A stretch of DNA of 64,000 bases from Aquila chrysaetos chrysaetos (GCF_900496995.4 NC_044004.1:80545538-80609537), one strand, 5' to 3'; shown: positions 1 through 12,380, numbered from the stretch's first letter. The notes: generated by a model not told the origin, from the letters alone. Translations and numbers: made by a program.

Positions 1-840
1 AAAAGATGGCTAGAAAATACACCTCCGCACCCCGTTCCTGTATCCGAGTACTTGGTTTGACTACTCGAGCCCTGTGGTTTTTGATTTCTTATAATTGACC
101 CACCTGCCTGTGCCATTACAGGAGAGGGAAATATAGCTTTGTAAGCGGTGATCCATCTCAAGTTACTGGAAGAAGAGAGTAAGGAGTAATGTTTTTACCA
201 ATATTCATTCACCCCTTAATTACACAGGCTGCTGCAAAGAAATTATTCGTCTGCCAGGATTTTCCAGTTATGAATGCTCATCAATCTTTTAATGATTTTA
301 AGTATAATACATGGATTCTCCCTCTCTTGCTTATAAATAGTGGTTTAAATTTTTAGTAAGCTAATATTTTAAAGTAAAAAAGGCCCACAGTGTTTCTGAC
401 AAAGCTGATTATAGAACATCAGAATGAGGATACACCTCTATTAAAAAAAATGCTTTATAGGGAGTGAAGATTTATAGAGGTGTTCTGCTGATTCATGAAG
501 ACTAGATATGGAAATTAATTTCTGGAAGCCACTCAGTGATGAAATATGTAACATATAATACATTTGTCTGTAAGACAAATGTGTATGTTAGCTGATTAAA
601 GAAGATATATGAACTTCTGAAAAAAAAGAAAAGGAAATTATTCTCAGGAACAGAACAGCTAATTATAAAACCAACAGGAAATGAAATGTGTATATTGAAT
701 AACTATATAATTTTTCCTAAACAGGAAACCTTCAATATTAATTTCTAATGTAGTTCATATGCAACTTCAGTATCTAACGACACACATACACTATTGAATT
801 CGTGAAACTTACAACTCTGCTCATTCTACCCCATTTTCAG
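1..840. other. AT-rich non-coding DNA
   Basis: No open frame of note and no recognisable repeat family. The stretch is AT-rich with short A and T runs. The only structure seen is the small perfect hairpin at 561-581, listed separately. Confidence 0.6.
561..581. repeat. Perfect short inverted repeat (hairpin)
   Basis: The arms CATTTGTCT (561-569) and AGACAAATG (573-581) are exact reverse complements around a 3-nt loop. One further A-T pair and a G-T wobble extend the stem outwards. It is much shorter than a microRNA precursor stem and lies in AT-rich DNA, so it may be chance. Confidence 0.5.
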
Positions 841-1035
841 ACAGATGGTGTTGGGCATGTTGACCCACTGCCCAAAAGAATCAGAAGGTGGGGACGTGGG
901 ATGAAGAGCAGAAGGAACTCCCTTTGCTGCAAAACACCCCCGAATGTGGCAAAGGGCCGCCTGTTTCCCAAAAAGGATCGTTTCAGTGCACCAGGATACA
1001 ACTATATTCTGGAGCCAGACTATGGCAATAACTGA
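841..1035 (+). CDS. Possible terminal coding exon, unrecognised protein
   Basis: A good 3' splice site, a pyrimidine-rich stretch ending in TTTTCAG at 834-840, opens onto 64 codons that end in TGA at 1033-1035. An AATAAA hexamer follows at 1068-1073. The peptide is basic in its first half (RIRRWGRG, then KSRRN), contains a CC pair, and ends in an acidic and aromatic stretch (YNYILEPDYGNN). I do not recognise a family. The frame stays open upstream of the acceptor back to a non-ATG codon near 802, which weakens the exon reading. A 3' UTR of only about 35 bases would also be unusually short. It could be the last exon of a gene lying to the left of the window, part of a non-coding RNA, or chance. 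Confidence 0.2.
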   Translation, partial: TDGVGHVDPLPKRIRRWGRGMKSRRNSLCCKTPPNVAKGRLFPKKDRFSAPGYNYILEPDYGNN

Positions 1036-2515
1036 ACTGTGGCAATCAACTCCCTAATTAAAAAGGGAATAAAATTAAACTGAGCTGGGCCAGCCCCTAC
1101 AGCACAGCATTAACCATTGTGGCAGGGACATATTGCAAGTTTGACCATGATTAATCTGATATTAAAAATAAATCTTGATTTCATTGTGTACCCTAAATGC
1201 TGTTTGTAATACTAGACAAAATATAAAGGCAGCGAAAGGCCTAGAATGAGTTAAAATACACAATTAGAAGTGAATCTAAGTCCATAAGCCAACTGATAAA
1301 AAGCTAAATTCTTATTGTACAGTTAAAGTTTTTATGCAGAAAACGTGTTGCTTCTTGCATAGTAGGCGCAGAAGGGTGGGTGGGGGTTGGTTTTTTAATT
1401 TTATTTTTTAGTTAACATAAGAATCTGTCACTCTAAGGAACATTTTTTTTAGAGAAGCAGCAGTTCAGCTTCAAACATTCAACAAGTGATAAATGAGGCT
1501 TTTCAAAAATAGAAGTGCTTGCATGTGTTGATGAGACAATATGTGAATGCTGATGAATAAATATAATCTGCCTGAGAAGGCTAAATTTCAGCTTGTCCTC
1601 ACATGTAAGTTATTTGCATTTCTACAGATGTGGTGATTTTACAGGCCTTATGGACAAGAAAATGGAAATGTTAAAACCAGCTTTTCCCTATTTATGTTTT
1701 AAAAAATTACTCAGTTGTTCTGTCAGGTTCAGAGACTTGAAGCAATTGATGCTGTTTGAATAAAAAAGATCAGGGTCCAAATAATCGATCTTATAATCTA
1801 AAATTTCTCTAGTCCTTTTACAAAAATAAGAGCAAATTGTGTATTAGGTTCAGGCACACACCCCTGAGAGACAAGGGCTTTGAAAAGTGTAGATTTCCTG
1901 GAGACTTAATGGTTCCAAACACACTCTCATAAGTTTCAGCTTTGCTAAAAGAAGAGATAGTAGGTCTATATCTGTCTTGTAATTCAAGAAGGAAGATTGT
2001 GTGATAGCTCAGAATTGACACTTACAGATTTTTTTTTCCCTTTTTTTGTTCTACTGTGTTCAGTAGAATGCATGATGTTCAAAGGATTTTTTGCTTTTCA
2101 CATTTCTTTTCTCCATTTTCTCTTCCTTCCCATAAGAAAGAGGAAAAAAGAAAGAGAGAGAGAGAGCGCTCACGCTTACTGCTTTGTGGCATACAAAATA
2201 GAGAGGGGTGAAAAGAAATGAAAACAAACAGAAAATTTCTGAAGGTAATAAGAAAAACATTGAAAATAGATGTTATAAATTTCTGTGAAGTAGAAGTAAC
2301 TATGATATTTAAAGTTTCTAATTTTAACAACTCCCATTCAAAACCTATATATTGTTTTCTTTGCACATCCGTACCTTTTTTTCCATGTTAGGGTGAGATA
2401 TAAAACCACGTAGTGCTAGCCAAAACTACAGAACTGCAAAGCAGCTGCATTACACCTTTACTTTTAACTGAAGAAATATGACGTATTTGCAGAATATATT
2501 CCCTTTTCTTTTCAG
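1036..2515. other. Non-coding DNA, no gene seen
   Basis: AT-rich sequence with scattered T runs (for example 2030-2047) and one short (GA)n tract near 2150-2166. The open frames here are short, overlapping and compositionally biased towards F, L, K and E, as expected of low-complexity DNA. Confidence 0.6.
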
Positions 2516-2586
2516 GAAAATTCCCAGTGGCAGAGCTAGTAGAAAAGCATGGGTGGACAAGACCTCGTCCTGCCTGTTGGCCTCAC
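2516..2586 (+). other. Possible internal exon (71 nt)
   Basis: A strong acceptor (CCCTTTTCTTTTCAG ending at 2515) and a good donor (CTCAC followed by GTAAGC at 2587) bracket 71 nt. One of the three frames, starting at the third base, is open through both splice sites and would encode a peptide beginning KFPVAELVEKHGW. Splice-like pairs at this spacing arise by chance in 64 kb. The peptide is not recognised, and no partner exon can be assigned. It may equally belong to a non-coding transcript. Confidence 0.15.
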
Positions 2587-4092
2587 GTAAGCTGCCTGGA
2601 AACCCCTGCAGCCTCTGCACAGCGGTGCCTGAAGCTCTGTCCTCGATCAGCTCCATACCCTGCTCTGGGAGCACACAGCAGCAGCCGGGGAAAACAGAAG
2701 CTTAAAATCCTACAGGTCCACATGAAAAAAACCCAAAACAAACCACCAAAAAACTGGGCTCCAGATGGTCTCTATAAACATCACGAGAGCTGCCCTCCTG
2801 CCGGTCAGGAGATGGGGCAATGAAGGAGCAATCTTCCTTGAAACCAACCAAGAAAACTGCAGAAGGTAATAAAAGGAAACAGAAATTGATTTTTTTAGTC
2901 TGGTGCTTCTCAGTCTTTGTATTCACCCTAGCCTTTCCGACAGTTAAGTGCTGGCTGGCACCTCATCTTTAGTCATTCACTTTATCAACCCTCATGATAT
3001 TATACTATTTTCTGTTGTGGTTCTGGCACGTGACACAGCTGGGCAACTGGCACAGCACACCTGCATCCAATTTGGTGGGTTAGAGGTACACTTCTGCCTA
3101 TGGGGTCCTGGTCCCCCATCAGCGAGAGCCCACCCATACATACCGCAAGTGTCACAGGTCCCAGATCCAGCACTCACCCCAGTTTAGGAGCTAGGAATCA
3201 CACCGCAGTCCTCCAGATCGCAGTAGCCAGGAAGAATCATTTTCAGTAAACTTCAGGTAACACATTCACATGAAAATATTTTAAGATTGTGAGATGATGC
3301 CTGTGCTTTAAGACAAGATGCTTGTGTTTCTCGTTTTGTTGTCTGCTGATTTTTTTTTTTTCCTTGTGTTACAATCAAAGCACAGTCTGAGGTGGACACC
3401 ATCTTGTTGACCCAGATATACAGGGTGCCAAGGAGAAGGACGCCGTCATTTGTTATGGGGATCAGTGGATACTAATAGCAAGGAGGTAACAGATGACATT
3501 TTTTTGCTATTCTTCTCCTATTAGATTGCAGTGAATTATAGTCCAGTCCTTAGATATTAGCTTAAAGCCACCCTGGAAAGCTGTCTGAGGGCTAACCTTC
3601 TGGTGAGGCAGAGCAAGCTGTTAAGTCTCCATTTCTCTCAAGAGATGCACACAAATCTGTACCATGAAGATCCATGGTCATGTTACTTCCAGCGTAAGCA
3701 GCCATGAATTGAAGTTATGTATTATTTTGACCTTTCTAATCTGCTGATATCACATTCTCCCCACTTTGCTTGCTTACTTTGGCTCTTCAGATGAGTGGTC
3801 TTTGTCTGACCTGTCCCTCTGTCATTTGCAGAGGTCACCTTTTTGCTTGCACTGCCCTTTGTAGCTGGAGATCACTTCCCCTCTTAATTTGATCCACGGT
3901 GTCCATTTTGTAAAGTTCACATTCAACAAACCTGTTTTCTTTTCAAATCATGACAGATTGTTCTCCTGCACGGTTGTTACTCATGACTTCATTCATATCT
4001 TGAACTCTTCTCTCTCTGGCTCTCAGGTGTGAGTGATCCTTAAGATGAAATACACTTAGGCATAGTTTAAAGCAACAGTTACTCCACTGCTG

Positions 4093-4128
4093 CGAGAGGA
4101 GAGCGGAGAGAGAGGAGAAAGAGGAGAA
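4093..4128. repeat. Purine-rich tract (GAGAGG-like)
   Basis: About 36 bases made almost only of A and G (GAGAGGAGAGCGGAGAGAG, continuing as GGAGAAAGAGGAGAAC). This is imperfect simple sequence; long purine runs can adopt triplex structure. No function is implied. Confidence 0.6.
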
Positions 4129-7100
4129 CCCTGTTGCGTGACTACTCCTCCATCAATCTGAAGGTCAGAGGCATGGGGCCCAAATACACAAGAACAAGAA
4201 TTTCTTTCATATTGAGAATTTGCTGCTCAACTATAATTAGTTTCTAGCTCCTTACATACTTCTTAGTAGTGAGGACAAAGAGGCTGTGCCTTTCTAATTG
4301 CACAAAACTGTGTGTGTTATACAAAATATTTAAGGTCCTTTATTTCATAAATTTTTACTATCTTAGCTCACCTACTCCAAGAATATTGTATCTTTTCAAT
4401 ATGCCTTGTTGACACCCTCTGGCTAATATGACAATTCATCATCAGCAATTCTTTATGTCACAGTTATGGTCTCAGTTCAATAAAACATTTAAGACATGCC
4501 AGAATGCTAGAGAAGCCTGGAATAAGAGTTAATATAATGTGCAAATATAGATTTAAATTTAAGTTCCACGCTTTATTTTTTGCCACTATGGGCCCTTGAA
4601 ACCTACCGTGCCGCTGGAATCATTAACAAACATTGCCCAGGATGTACATACTTGCTCAGTAATTGCATCCTCATTTCTATTTCTTATCTTACTCTTTAAC
4701 CTTCCAGCATTTGGATTGAAATATCCAGCCTAATTATTATTCTTCAGTACAGGAATCCCATCAGATAAAGAATTGTTTTAACACTATAAAACATTAAAAC
4801 AGAGCAAAAGATCTGAGCCCAGGGCAGAGGTACAGAGAAAACTGTGCATGTTACTCAGAGTGTTTTTGTTTCTCTACTCTGTTAAAGAATAAACATACAT
4901 TCAATAGCTTGAGGGAAGGAGATTTAGATGCCATAGCAAATATGAATCAAAGTTGAATTCATTGTTTGTATGATTCTCTTTGCAAAGATAATAAAAAGAA
5001 TTAAAATAATGAAATACCAAGTTATAAGGCACTGAGAAAATGCTGTAGGTTTAGATGTAATTCCAAATATTCCTTGTAATCAGCATGTAATGAATAGTCG
5101 ATTGAAACTGATACCTACTACCGATGCAATTCCGAAGGAAAAAACCAAACCTTTTGCCATTTATATGGGAACTAACCATAAGCAGCGATCTAGTGTAGAG
5201 GTGAAAGATTAGCTACAAACCTTTTTTACTTTTCCTCAAAAACTGACAATGTATGGAATATAGCTTAAAAATTAATGTGACTGATCCTATTTAAGTGTTC
5301 TTTCATTAAACTGTATATTAATATAATAAAAAGATCATCTACCTTTCATAAAACATAGCATGCTTTGTGATTATTTTTATATATAATGTCAGAATTATTT
5401 GGAGAACAGTAAAAATAATGTAAAAGCTCTAGGCTGAAAATAAATCCATCTGATGTCATTCTTTCAGAAACCATCCTTTCCTCTGCTATTGTTAATGCTG
5501 TTATTTTGAGCAGAATATTTCACACAGTTCTGATAGCTATCCAAAAAGGACTAGAAAATGGAGGTTCAGTAGCCAAGCAAAAAATATTAGACCCTACAGA
5601 ACAAAAATAGCCAAAGGTATTAAATGTTAAAACCCTCCCCCCCGTATAGATGAGAAACCTAATGAACTTCAGATAACCTGCAAAATGGTAATAGATGCAA
5701 AGGAATTCAGAGACTGTTAATCACAGGCAGCTCAAAAACATCACCTTCGCCTGATTACATTTGGGTAAAAAAACTACAGGACCTTTTCTCCACTGAAAGT
5801 TTATGGAAAAATAGCTAAAGCATATTAATTCTCTTCCTAGGAGCAAACCTTACTTTGGCCAGGGAATAAGATACCGAGTCTGTCTTCTGCGTCTCCCACT
5901 ACTGCTGCAAGCAGAACAACTTTTGTATGGTGAAACTTCAAGAAGACCTGCTGTGCATCGGTGCATCTCCACGCTTGGCAATACGGAGAAGGATTAGTTC
6001 CTTATCTGTGTTGTTTTAAGTAAGAAAAAGGCATAAGGTCTCGAACTGTGTGAATAACAGTTAATCAACCTTTTATTCTTTACAGTTTAAGGCCTTCAAC
6101 TAAAAGGGTTTATTCTCTAAAAATACATCTAAATTTAATATGAAGTGATGAGATTTTATTGATGAAAACACAAACAGAAAAAAGAATTGCTTTTCAATGA
6201 ACTCCTCAGAGATAGCATTAAACCCAATAAAAATAATAACTTTTATCATTTACACAGGAAATCAGCTCTCATATTCCAGAAGAAACTTTGCTAAAGCTTT
6301 TAAGAAGCCGTGAAACTGAGGCTCAAAATTGTGCAAAGGTTTTGGTGATACCTGTCTTCAAGGTAGAGGTGTTTCCATGGTCAGTGAGAACTGACTGCAA
6401 AGAAGAGACAGCAGGGGGCGATGTACAAAAATGCAAACTTTGGTGAATTAGTATAAGAACTTTGGCATGTTTCGGGATGAAATTCCTGGCCCTTCTGCCT
6501 TGCAACAAGTATTTAAATAATTGATACTGCATTGCACTTGAAGTCCAGTGTGCACCCGTATGGCACAAATCAGAGCATCACATTCTTTCACATAATTAAT
6601 AAACTAGAGACTTCCAGAATCTGATGTTTGCTTGCTTGCTTGGTATTCTCTAAAGGTTGCTGATCTCCTGTATCAGTTGGTTATGAGGTATGTCTTTACT
6701 ACCTCACCAATGGACTTTGGCATTAAGTCCTAAATGAGAAAGGTTTAAGCATAGACTTAAGATGAATGGTTTGTATGACAAGGAAGAAAACTTAACCAAG
6801 GATTGCAAATAACATTTTTATATCCCTAATTCTATTTTAAATATCACTTCCCTTACAATCCTTACTCAACTGTGAAGTGCTTTTTTTTGAGTAGAAATTA
6901 ATAATTTAACAAGTATTCTTACCGAGAAGATGGTTTGATGTCTGCTGAGAAGTCGGGGCTATAATATTGCAGATCTGATTTACAGAAAATAGGTTATCTA
7001 ATAAAAACTCATTACAAAAGTGACAGGATTGGAAGGGAGGAGGATGGGTCATTTCTTATAAGGAAGTGATGCATTACTGATTCTAACGATATTAAAAAAA

Positions 7101-9713
7101 AAATCAATAGTTTTCTTATTTTTGCCTTCATCCTAGGCTGATAGATTAATATCACCGTCTTTGTTCCACCTGTGCTTCCACTTCACAACTAATACTCAAG
7201 AACACCCTGTTTCCCTTTCAATTTGTTCCCACTTACGTGCCACCACCCAGAGAAGATCAATATAGGGGTAACAACAGTGCCTACCTACATCTGTACCCTA
7301 CTCTTTACATTCAGCAAAGAGTCAGGTTGAACGCACACCCAGCTAGTCATGAAGACGTTCAATACATCTGTGATTTAAGCAAATTATACCGAACTGGATA
7401 ATTTGCTACTTGTACAGAGTTCTTCAATTGCTCAGACACCTAAAGCAAGACAAGACGAGAGGAGCTGGGCCAACTCTACTTCAGTAGAGGTAATACGGGA
7501 GTGTAAGAGGGGTTCAGTATCATGCCTTTCAGTTTAAAATATGAAATGGACTGTAGATGGCCACAATGTGAATACTAATTCAGGGTAAGGTGAAAAAATG
7601 CTCTTATTTCTGTATTTCCTCAATGTTGAGTCTCATTTTACGTACGACAGTAACAAATACCTGCCCAGTTGTCAGTAACCCGCAGTCTACGAACCAGATC
7701 CAGCCAAGCGTTCCCCACTGCTGTAGCCAAAAGCTCTTCAAAAACTTCAACAAGAAAGTATCAGCAACTGCTGAAAAATTAAATCACCCTGACACAAGTT
7801 ATACATTTGTGTCTTTAACAAAGGTGTGACTTTCTCCAGCATTTTAATCCACCTGTGGGGATGGAGGTGTTTTAAAGACTCCATACACAGAAGCTGGGAG
7901 GGTATTGCCTACATTTCACAAGCCAGCAACAATGGGAATTAGTAAAGCTGGCAACCATGAAATGGTATTTGTAGTAAGAACAAACAGAACTAAAAAAGAT
8001 AATATGGTTTTACGTAAGATTTGATAAAAAAAACCAACAACAAAGCCAAGGTAAATTTACTGCAGCCAGAAAGGTTAGAAATATTAGAGAAATTACAGAA
8101 AAGGCTAATAGAATGTATGATGTCATTTTAGGCTCCTCCCCTCAGCTCATGCCCTGTCCTATAAAATACAGCAGCATCTTAGATTTGGAAGGTCAGGAGA
8201 AAAAAAAAAAAGGTACATTCGTAGCATCTCCTGTTTCTTCTCTCAGCTCATTGTTTTCTGTTTTCTTTGCAGTGACCTGATGAGAGATTATTAGCCTGAA
8301 AACGGAGCTGAAACTTCATAATCAGGATTACAATGGGAAAGAATTACTGGGCAACCTCAGCAGAAGCTGCTTGTTTTTTTTCTTTGCAGTGAGAGCAAAC
8401 AAAGAATAGATTTTCGGACTCATGGAAAATCAGAGAGAAAAGAGTACAAGATCATGACTGGAAAATGAGCACTTGAAAAAATTGGGCTTTCGTCTTTCAC
8501 AAAAAAAATCCCCAAATGATAACAACAGAAAATTATAGGTGAAGTTTCTCTGACGAAGATAAACTATACCTGGAGAAGAACAGAGCTGAATCTGAAAGAC
8601 GAGCATATATTTCCTGTGCCTGCTTACAGAAGGAAGGAATGAAGCAGAGAACTTGGGTTGACGGCAAGTGGAGTACAAGTAAGTGGTGGAGGGCAAATTG
8701 TTGAGCACTACTTGAAATGGGGAAAAGCTGCATGCTTTTTCCCTTTAACAAAGATCCTGTAAGTCTAGAGATTAATTTTGCCTTCTCACTATAAACTTAT
8801 TCACCAGGCAAGTATTTCTCCTCTAATAAAAATTAATACATGCTAAATCTCCAGTGAGTGCAGTTAAACATCATATATTACAATTAATGCACCACCCCCC
8901 ACTCAATAATATCTCTGAAACCAAACTTCAACATTTTATATTAATGCAATTTAAATAAGCAATCAACAGCATATGGTAATGCTAAATCGAGGAGATGAGT
9001 CACCATACAAAAATGATTTTTTTTTCACACAGAGGAAAGATTAAGCACATCTTTAGCGATAGAATCATGAGAATAACTTAACCATCAAGTTTAAACAAAG
9101 TCCAAACACATTTGAGATGCACAGCTGAACAAGATAAGGCCAGCGGGTGATTCAGAAGACTGCGTATGGGGAAATACTCCAAAACGGGGATACTGCCAAA
9201 GAACCGACTGTAAAGGGACTGGATCATCCCTTTATATACAAGTCTGAGAATAAGGTGTTGCACAGCCATACCATTTGCAGAAGTTTGTGGAGACACTGTA
9301 GCTTACAGCTACAAAAATGTTTTTGGCACAGCCCCAAATGTTTCCTGTTCCAATTAAGCACGACAAACGATTAAAGAAGATCTGCAGCAAGTCGCTTGCC
9401 TAAGCAGGGGGGCGGGATAGGACCAAGATGAGACTTTTTCCCTTCATATTTCTTTTCACTTTGAGAAGAGTTGCTGTGGCTACCAAAATGATGAAGAAAA
9501 AAAGATCCTAATGGGCAAAATACCTGAAGCTTGTGAACTACAGAGAATTACATTGCCTTTCCCAGTTGTTAGAGAATGATGATCAGACTAAGGTGGGGGG
9601 AAGCTGAAAGGAAACTCCCTGTTGCTATCAACCTATCAAAGCAGCGAAGATGGCAGCACCAGTAGGAGAAAAATATTAAGATGTTACTAAATTTTGATAC
9701 TAAAATTTGATAT

Positions 9714-9769
9714 AAAAAACCCCAACAATAACAACAACAAAAAAAACCCCACCCAGACCCAACAAATAA
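9714..9769. repeat. A-rich / CAA simple sequence
   Basis: Low-complexity A-rich sequence with CAA and CCCA interruptions. Similar tracts recur in the window at 14663-14719, 30871-30954, 35106-35160 and 48370-48416. It may be the relic of a poly-A tail or simple slippage; no insertion unit is recognisable beside it. Confidence 0.6.
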
Positions 9770-10211
9770 CAGGAAGCAGTATTTTACCTGTTTCCCAGGT
9801 TTCGGTGCCCTGGGAGCAGATCCCTGGTTTGGTCGTCTCCTATTTGTCCACCCATGACTCCCACATTTGGTCCATTGCTCCCATCTTCTCACCAGGACCG
9901 TCCCTGTCTGGACTGTCAGCACCTGACTGTGCCCAACTGGCTGTTAGGTCAATATAATTTGCCTGAGCATCTGTCCCTTATACCCTTGAATTCTTATATC
10001 AACTTGAAATAGAAAAGATTTTAACGCAAATATTATGCAACAGCTAGCAGCAAATGAGTAATAGGATAACCTTAATGAAAGCAATCAACAGTAAGTCAGA
10101 GAGCTCAGTAGACATTTATATGACATATATGCCAGAGAAAATTTCATATAGGGGAAACCGTAAATAGGAAAAAACTATTCATCATCGTTAGTAAGTATTT
10201 TTACAGCAGTT

Positions 10212-10243
10212 GAGGGGGGGGGGAGGGGAGGAGGGAGAAAAAG
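10212..10243. repeat. G-rich purine run, possible G-quadruplex
   Basis: The run has ten G at 10214-10223, then GGGG, GG and GGG blocks separated by single A residues. There are enough G-triplets to satisfy the usual four-run quadruplex pattern on the plus strand. The surrounding DNA is AT-rich. Confidence 0.65.
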
Positions 10244-10448
10244 CCCCAACAGAAAGCTGTTAATGAAGGATAAGAACTATCAGCTCCAGACCTACAAAAA
10301 GATTTGAGATGAAGCATCGCCTGCTTCCCTTTTGTACATCATTCCACCACAGCCGCATGTTTTGCGTTTTTTTTCTCCTGTCGCGGTACAGTATGTCATA
10401 ATAACCAGGGTGATAATACAAAGAGCACATAAAGAACAAGTATCCTAC

Positions 10449-10587
10449 CGTCCTTATTTCTTCAGATTTTGTATCATTTAGTTTCGAAAAATATTCACAT
10501 ATTTCTTCCACATATTTTCTTTTATCCTGACAACTCTTGATTAGAGACAATTCAAATTTCTCTGGGTTGGCCAACAAAGTACTCTCC
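10449..10587 (-). CDS. Possible coding exon, unrecognised protein
   Basis: On the minus strand an acceptor-like ...GATCAG precedes 10587 and a donor-like ACG/GTAGGA follows 10449. The 139 nt between are open in one frame as the last base of a codon plus 46 codons. The peptide is hydrophilic and looks like an alpha-helical segment of a soluble protein, with a charged heptad-like stretch (DKRKYVEEICEYF) and a lysine/glutamate-rich end. The same frame stays open past the donor to a stop at 10260, becoming Y/C/F-rich as intron-like translation does. The pyrimidine tract before the acceptor is poor, which is the main argument against. I do not recognise the family. It could be a genuine exon, a pseudogene fragment or chance. 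Confidence 0.2.
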
Positions 10588-11812
10588 CTGATCATTTAAC
10601 ATAGATTCTGTTATGGAGTAACAGTGTAAATATGGTAGGTAATTTATGAGAGCCTCCAGTACGTTATTCTTCACCTTTTTTTCCTATGTTTTTAAATAAA
10701 GTGCTAGCTATAACATAAAACATTTGACAAATGACCAGAATATAACCAAGTTCTGCTAAGAGCAAACTAGAGACCTTACTGCTATGAGGAGTCGACAGCC
10801 GTTCCTCAGTATGGAGCTCGGGGGGCCAAAGCATGGGGCAAACCATACATCTTTGGGCTTCACAGCTACCCGAGTCAACTTGCCGGGGACAGGAAAAAGA
10901 AAACCAAGGCATCTCCTATGCTGCTCCTACAGGCACAGAAAGCGGACCAGAGACCCCGTTTTGATAATTTCCATCAATTTTCTCCTGAAGAAGTAAATAC
11001 TGGTGGTCTGAAGGTCTTGACGTGAAGTCTAGAAGATGAGAGCAAAGGCCTTTCCCTTGTCCTCGTAATTTTTAAATTGCACAGTTCCTCTTTACCTTGT
11101 GTGATAACTGTTAGGCATGCTGGATAGACTAAACCAGTCGCTTCAAACTGCCTGCACATCAAATCAGTGTGACCTCAGTACGGGTAGTGCTGCTGCTTCC
11201 CCCTGCACCCCTTCCAAAACGTTCAGATCTCCAAGTGCTCAAATGATATAAAAAAAGAAGCCAAACCCTGATCTAGTTATAATCAGTATAATCCCACAGA
11301 AATATTCTCAAAGCTTTTATAACAATGCCTGGGTTCAAGGTGGAAAGACTTCAGCAAAACCCACTGTCTTCAGATGCTAAAACCTACGCTATTTGATAAA
11401 TTGGGATTTAGTTCCAATTAACAGGTTCAGAAGCGGGATGATTAAAGCAGAGAAAGCTCAGAGAATAATCAGCACTAATTATACTAATGCTGCTAGTGTA
11501 ATTAATCAGTTTTGCAACCTGCAAAATTAAGATAAAGAGCTATAAGATGTAGAGATGAAAAATCACTACTTAGAAACTGCGGATGGTCGTTATCCAAAAT
11601 AACACATTAACACCAATCGCTCTTGGGGATGGTTTGTCTTTCGTCCCCTTTCTCCTGGCTGCTAGAAGGAGAAAGCTGCTCTCCTCTCCCACGCTCCTTG
11701 GCCCACAGCTGGGAGAGCGGCCACAGGAGCCTCTCCAGGGCCAGCCACAGTTGGTCTTGCCCTCTTCATCCCATTTTCCTCCTACTGAGATGTGGCCATA
11801 TCCCTGTCTCAC
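10588..11812. other. Non-coding DNA upstream of a CR1 fragment
   Basis: Mixed-composition sequence without an identifiable gene. From about 11640 the GC content rises and an open plus-strand frame begins at 11583. That frame runs into the CR1 copy at 11813, but its first part (11583-11812) does not resemble CR1. Confidence 0.5.
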
Positions 11813-12287
11813 GACCAGCAGGTCGAGGGAGGTGATTCTCCCCCTCTCCTCCGCTCTGGTGAGACCCCGCCTGGAGTACTGCGGTCAGGTCGGGGGTCCC
11901 CAACATAAGAAGGACATGGACCTGCTGGAGCGGGTCCAGATGATGAGAGGGCTGGAGCACCTCTCCTGTGAGGACAGGCTGAGAAAGCTGGGGTTCTTCA
12001 GCCTGGAGAAGAGAAGGCTCCGGGGACACCTTACAGCAGCCTGCCAGTACTTAAAGGGGGTTTATAAGAAAGATGGAGACAGACTTTTTAGTAGGGCCTG
12101 TTGCCATAGGACAAGGGGTAATGGGTTTAAACTAAACGAGGGTAGATTCAGACTAGATTCAAGGAAGACATTTTTTACAATGAGCGGGGTGAAACACTGG
12201 CACCGGTTGCCCAGAGAGGTGGTCGATGCCCCAGCCCTGGAAACACTCAAGGCCAGGTTGGTGGGGGCTCAGAGCAACCCGATCTAG
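11813..12287 (+). pseudogene. CR1 ORF2 C-terminal fragment
   Basis: About 157 codons of the region downstream of the reverse-transcriptase active site. Fingers, palm and catalytic motifs are all missing because of 5' truncation, so it cannot encode an active enzyme. The frame has no internal stop and is continuous with 230 bases of unrelated upstream sequence, giving a 234-codon open frame from 11583. The intact frame suggests modest divergence since insertion, or luck over a short length. Confidence 0.85.
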
Positions 12288-12366
12288 TGGAAGGTGTCCC
12301 TGCTCGCTGCAGGGGGGTTGGACTAGGTGACCTTTAACGGTGCCTTCCAACCCAAACCGTTCCATG

Positions 12367-12380
12367 ATTCTATGATTCAT
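12367..12380 (+). repeat. CR1 terminal octamer repeat
   Basis: ATTCTATG followed by ATTCAT. This is the short tandem octamer that ends CR1 elements in place of a poly-A tail and is thought to be used in template priming. It fixes the element's 3' boundary and its plus orientation. Confidence 0.9.

Larger units (their letters stand above)
2587..10448. other. Long gene-free stretch
   Basis: About 7.9 kb of AT-rich DNA. No CR1, LTR or DNA-transposon fragment was recognised by eye. Visible local features are a purine-rich tract at about 4093-4128, an A-rich and CAA-rich tract near 9714-9769, and a G-rich purine run at 10212-10243 (listed separately). Short frames occur on both strands without splice context or family resemblance. 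Confidence 0.55.
11813..12380 (+). mobile_element. CR1 LINE, 5'-truncated 3' end
   Basis: This is the 3' end of a Chicken Repeat 1 non-LTR retrotransposon, a family mobilised by target-primed reverse transcription. Similarity to the CR1 ORF2 C-terminus starts abruptly near 11813 (SRSREVILPL...). It continues through the conserved blocks [30 protein letters not shown] and HRLPREVVDAP to the normal stop at 12285-12287. The 3' UTR follows, with the GGGGGGTTGGACTAGGTGACC-type block near 12310, and then two copies of the terminal octamer (ATTCTATG at 12367-12374, then a partial copy). Severe 5' truncation and absence of an obvious target duplication are normal for CR1. Relative to typical CR1 copies a short in-frame segment appears lost near 11940. 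The reading frame is otherwise unbroken. Confidence 0.95.
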
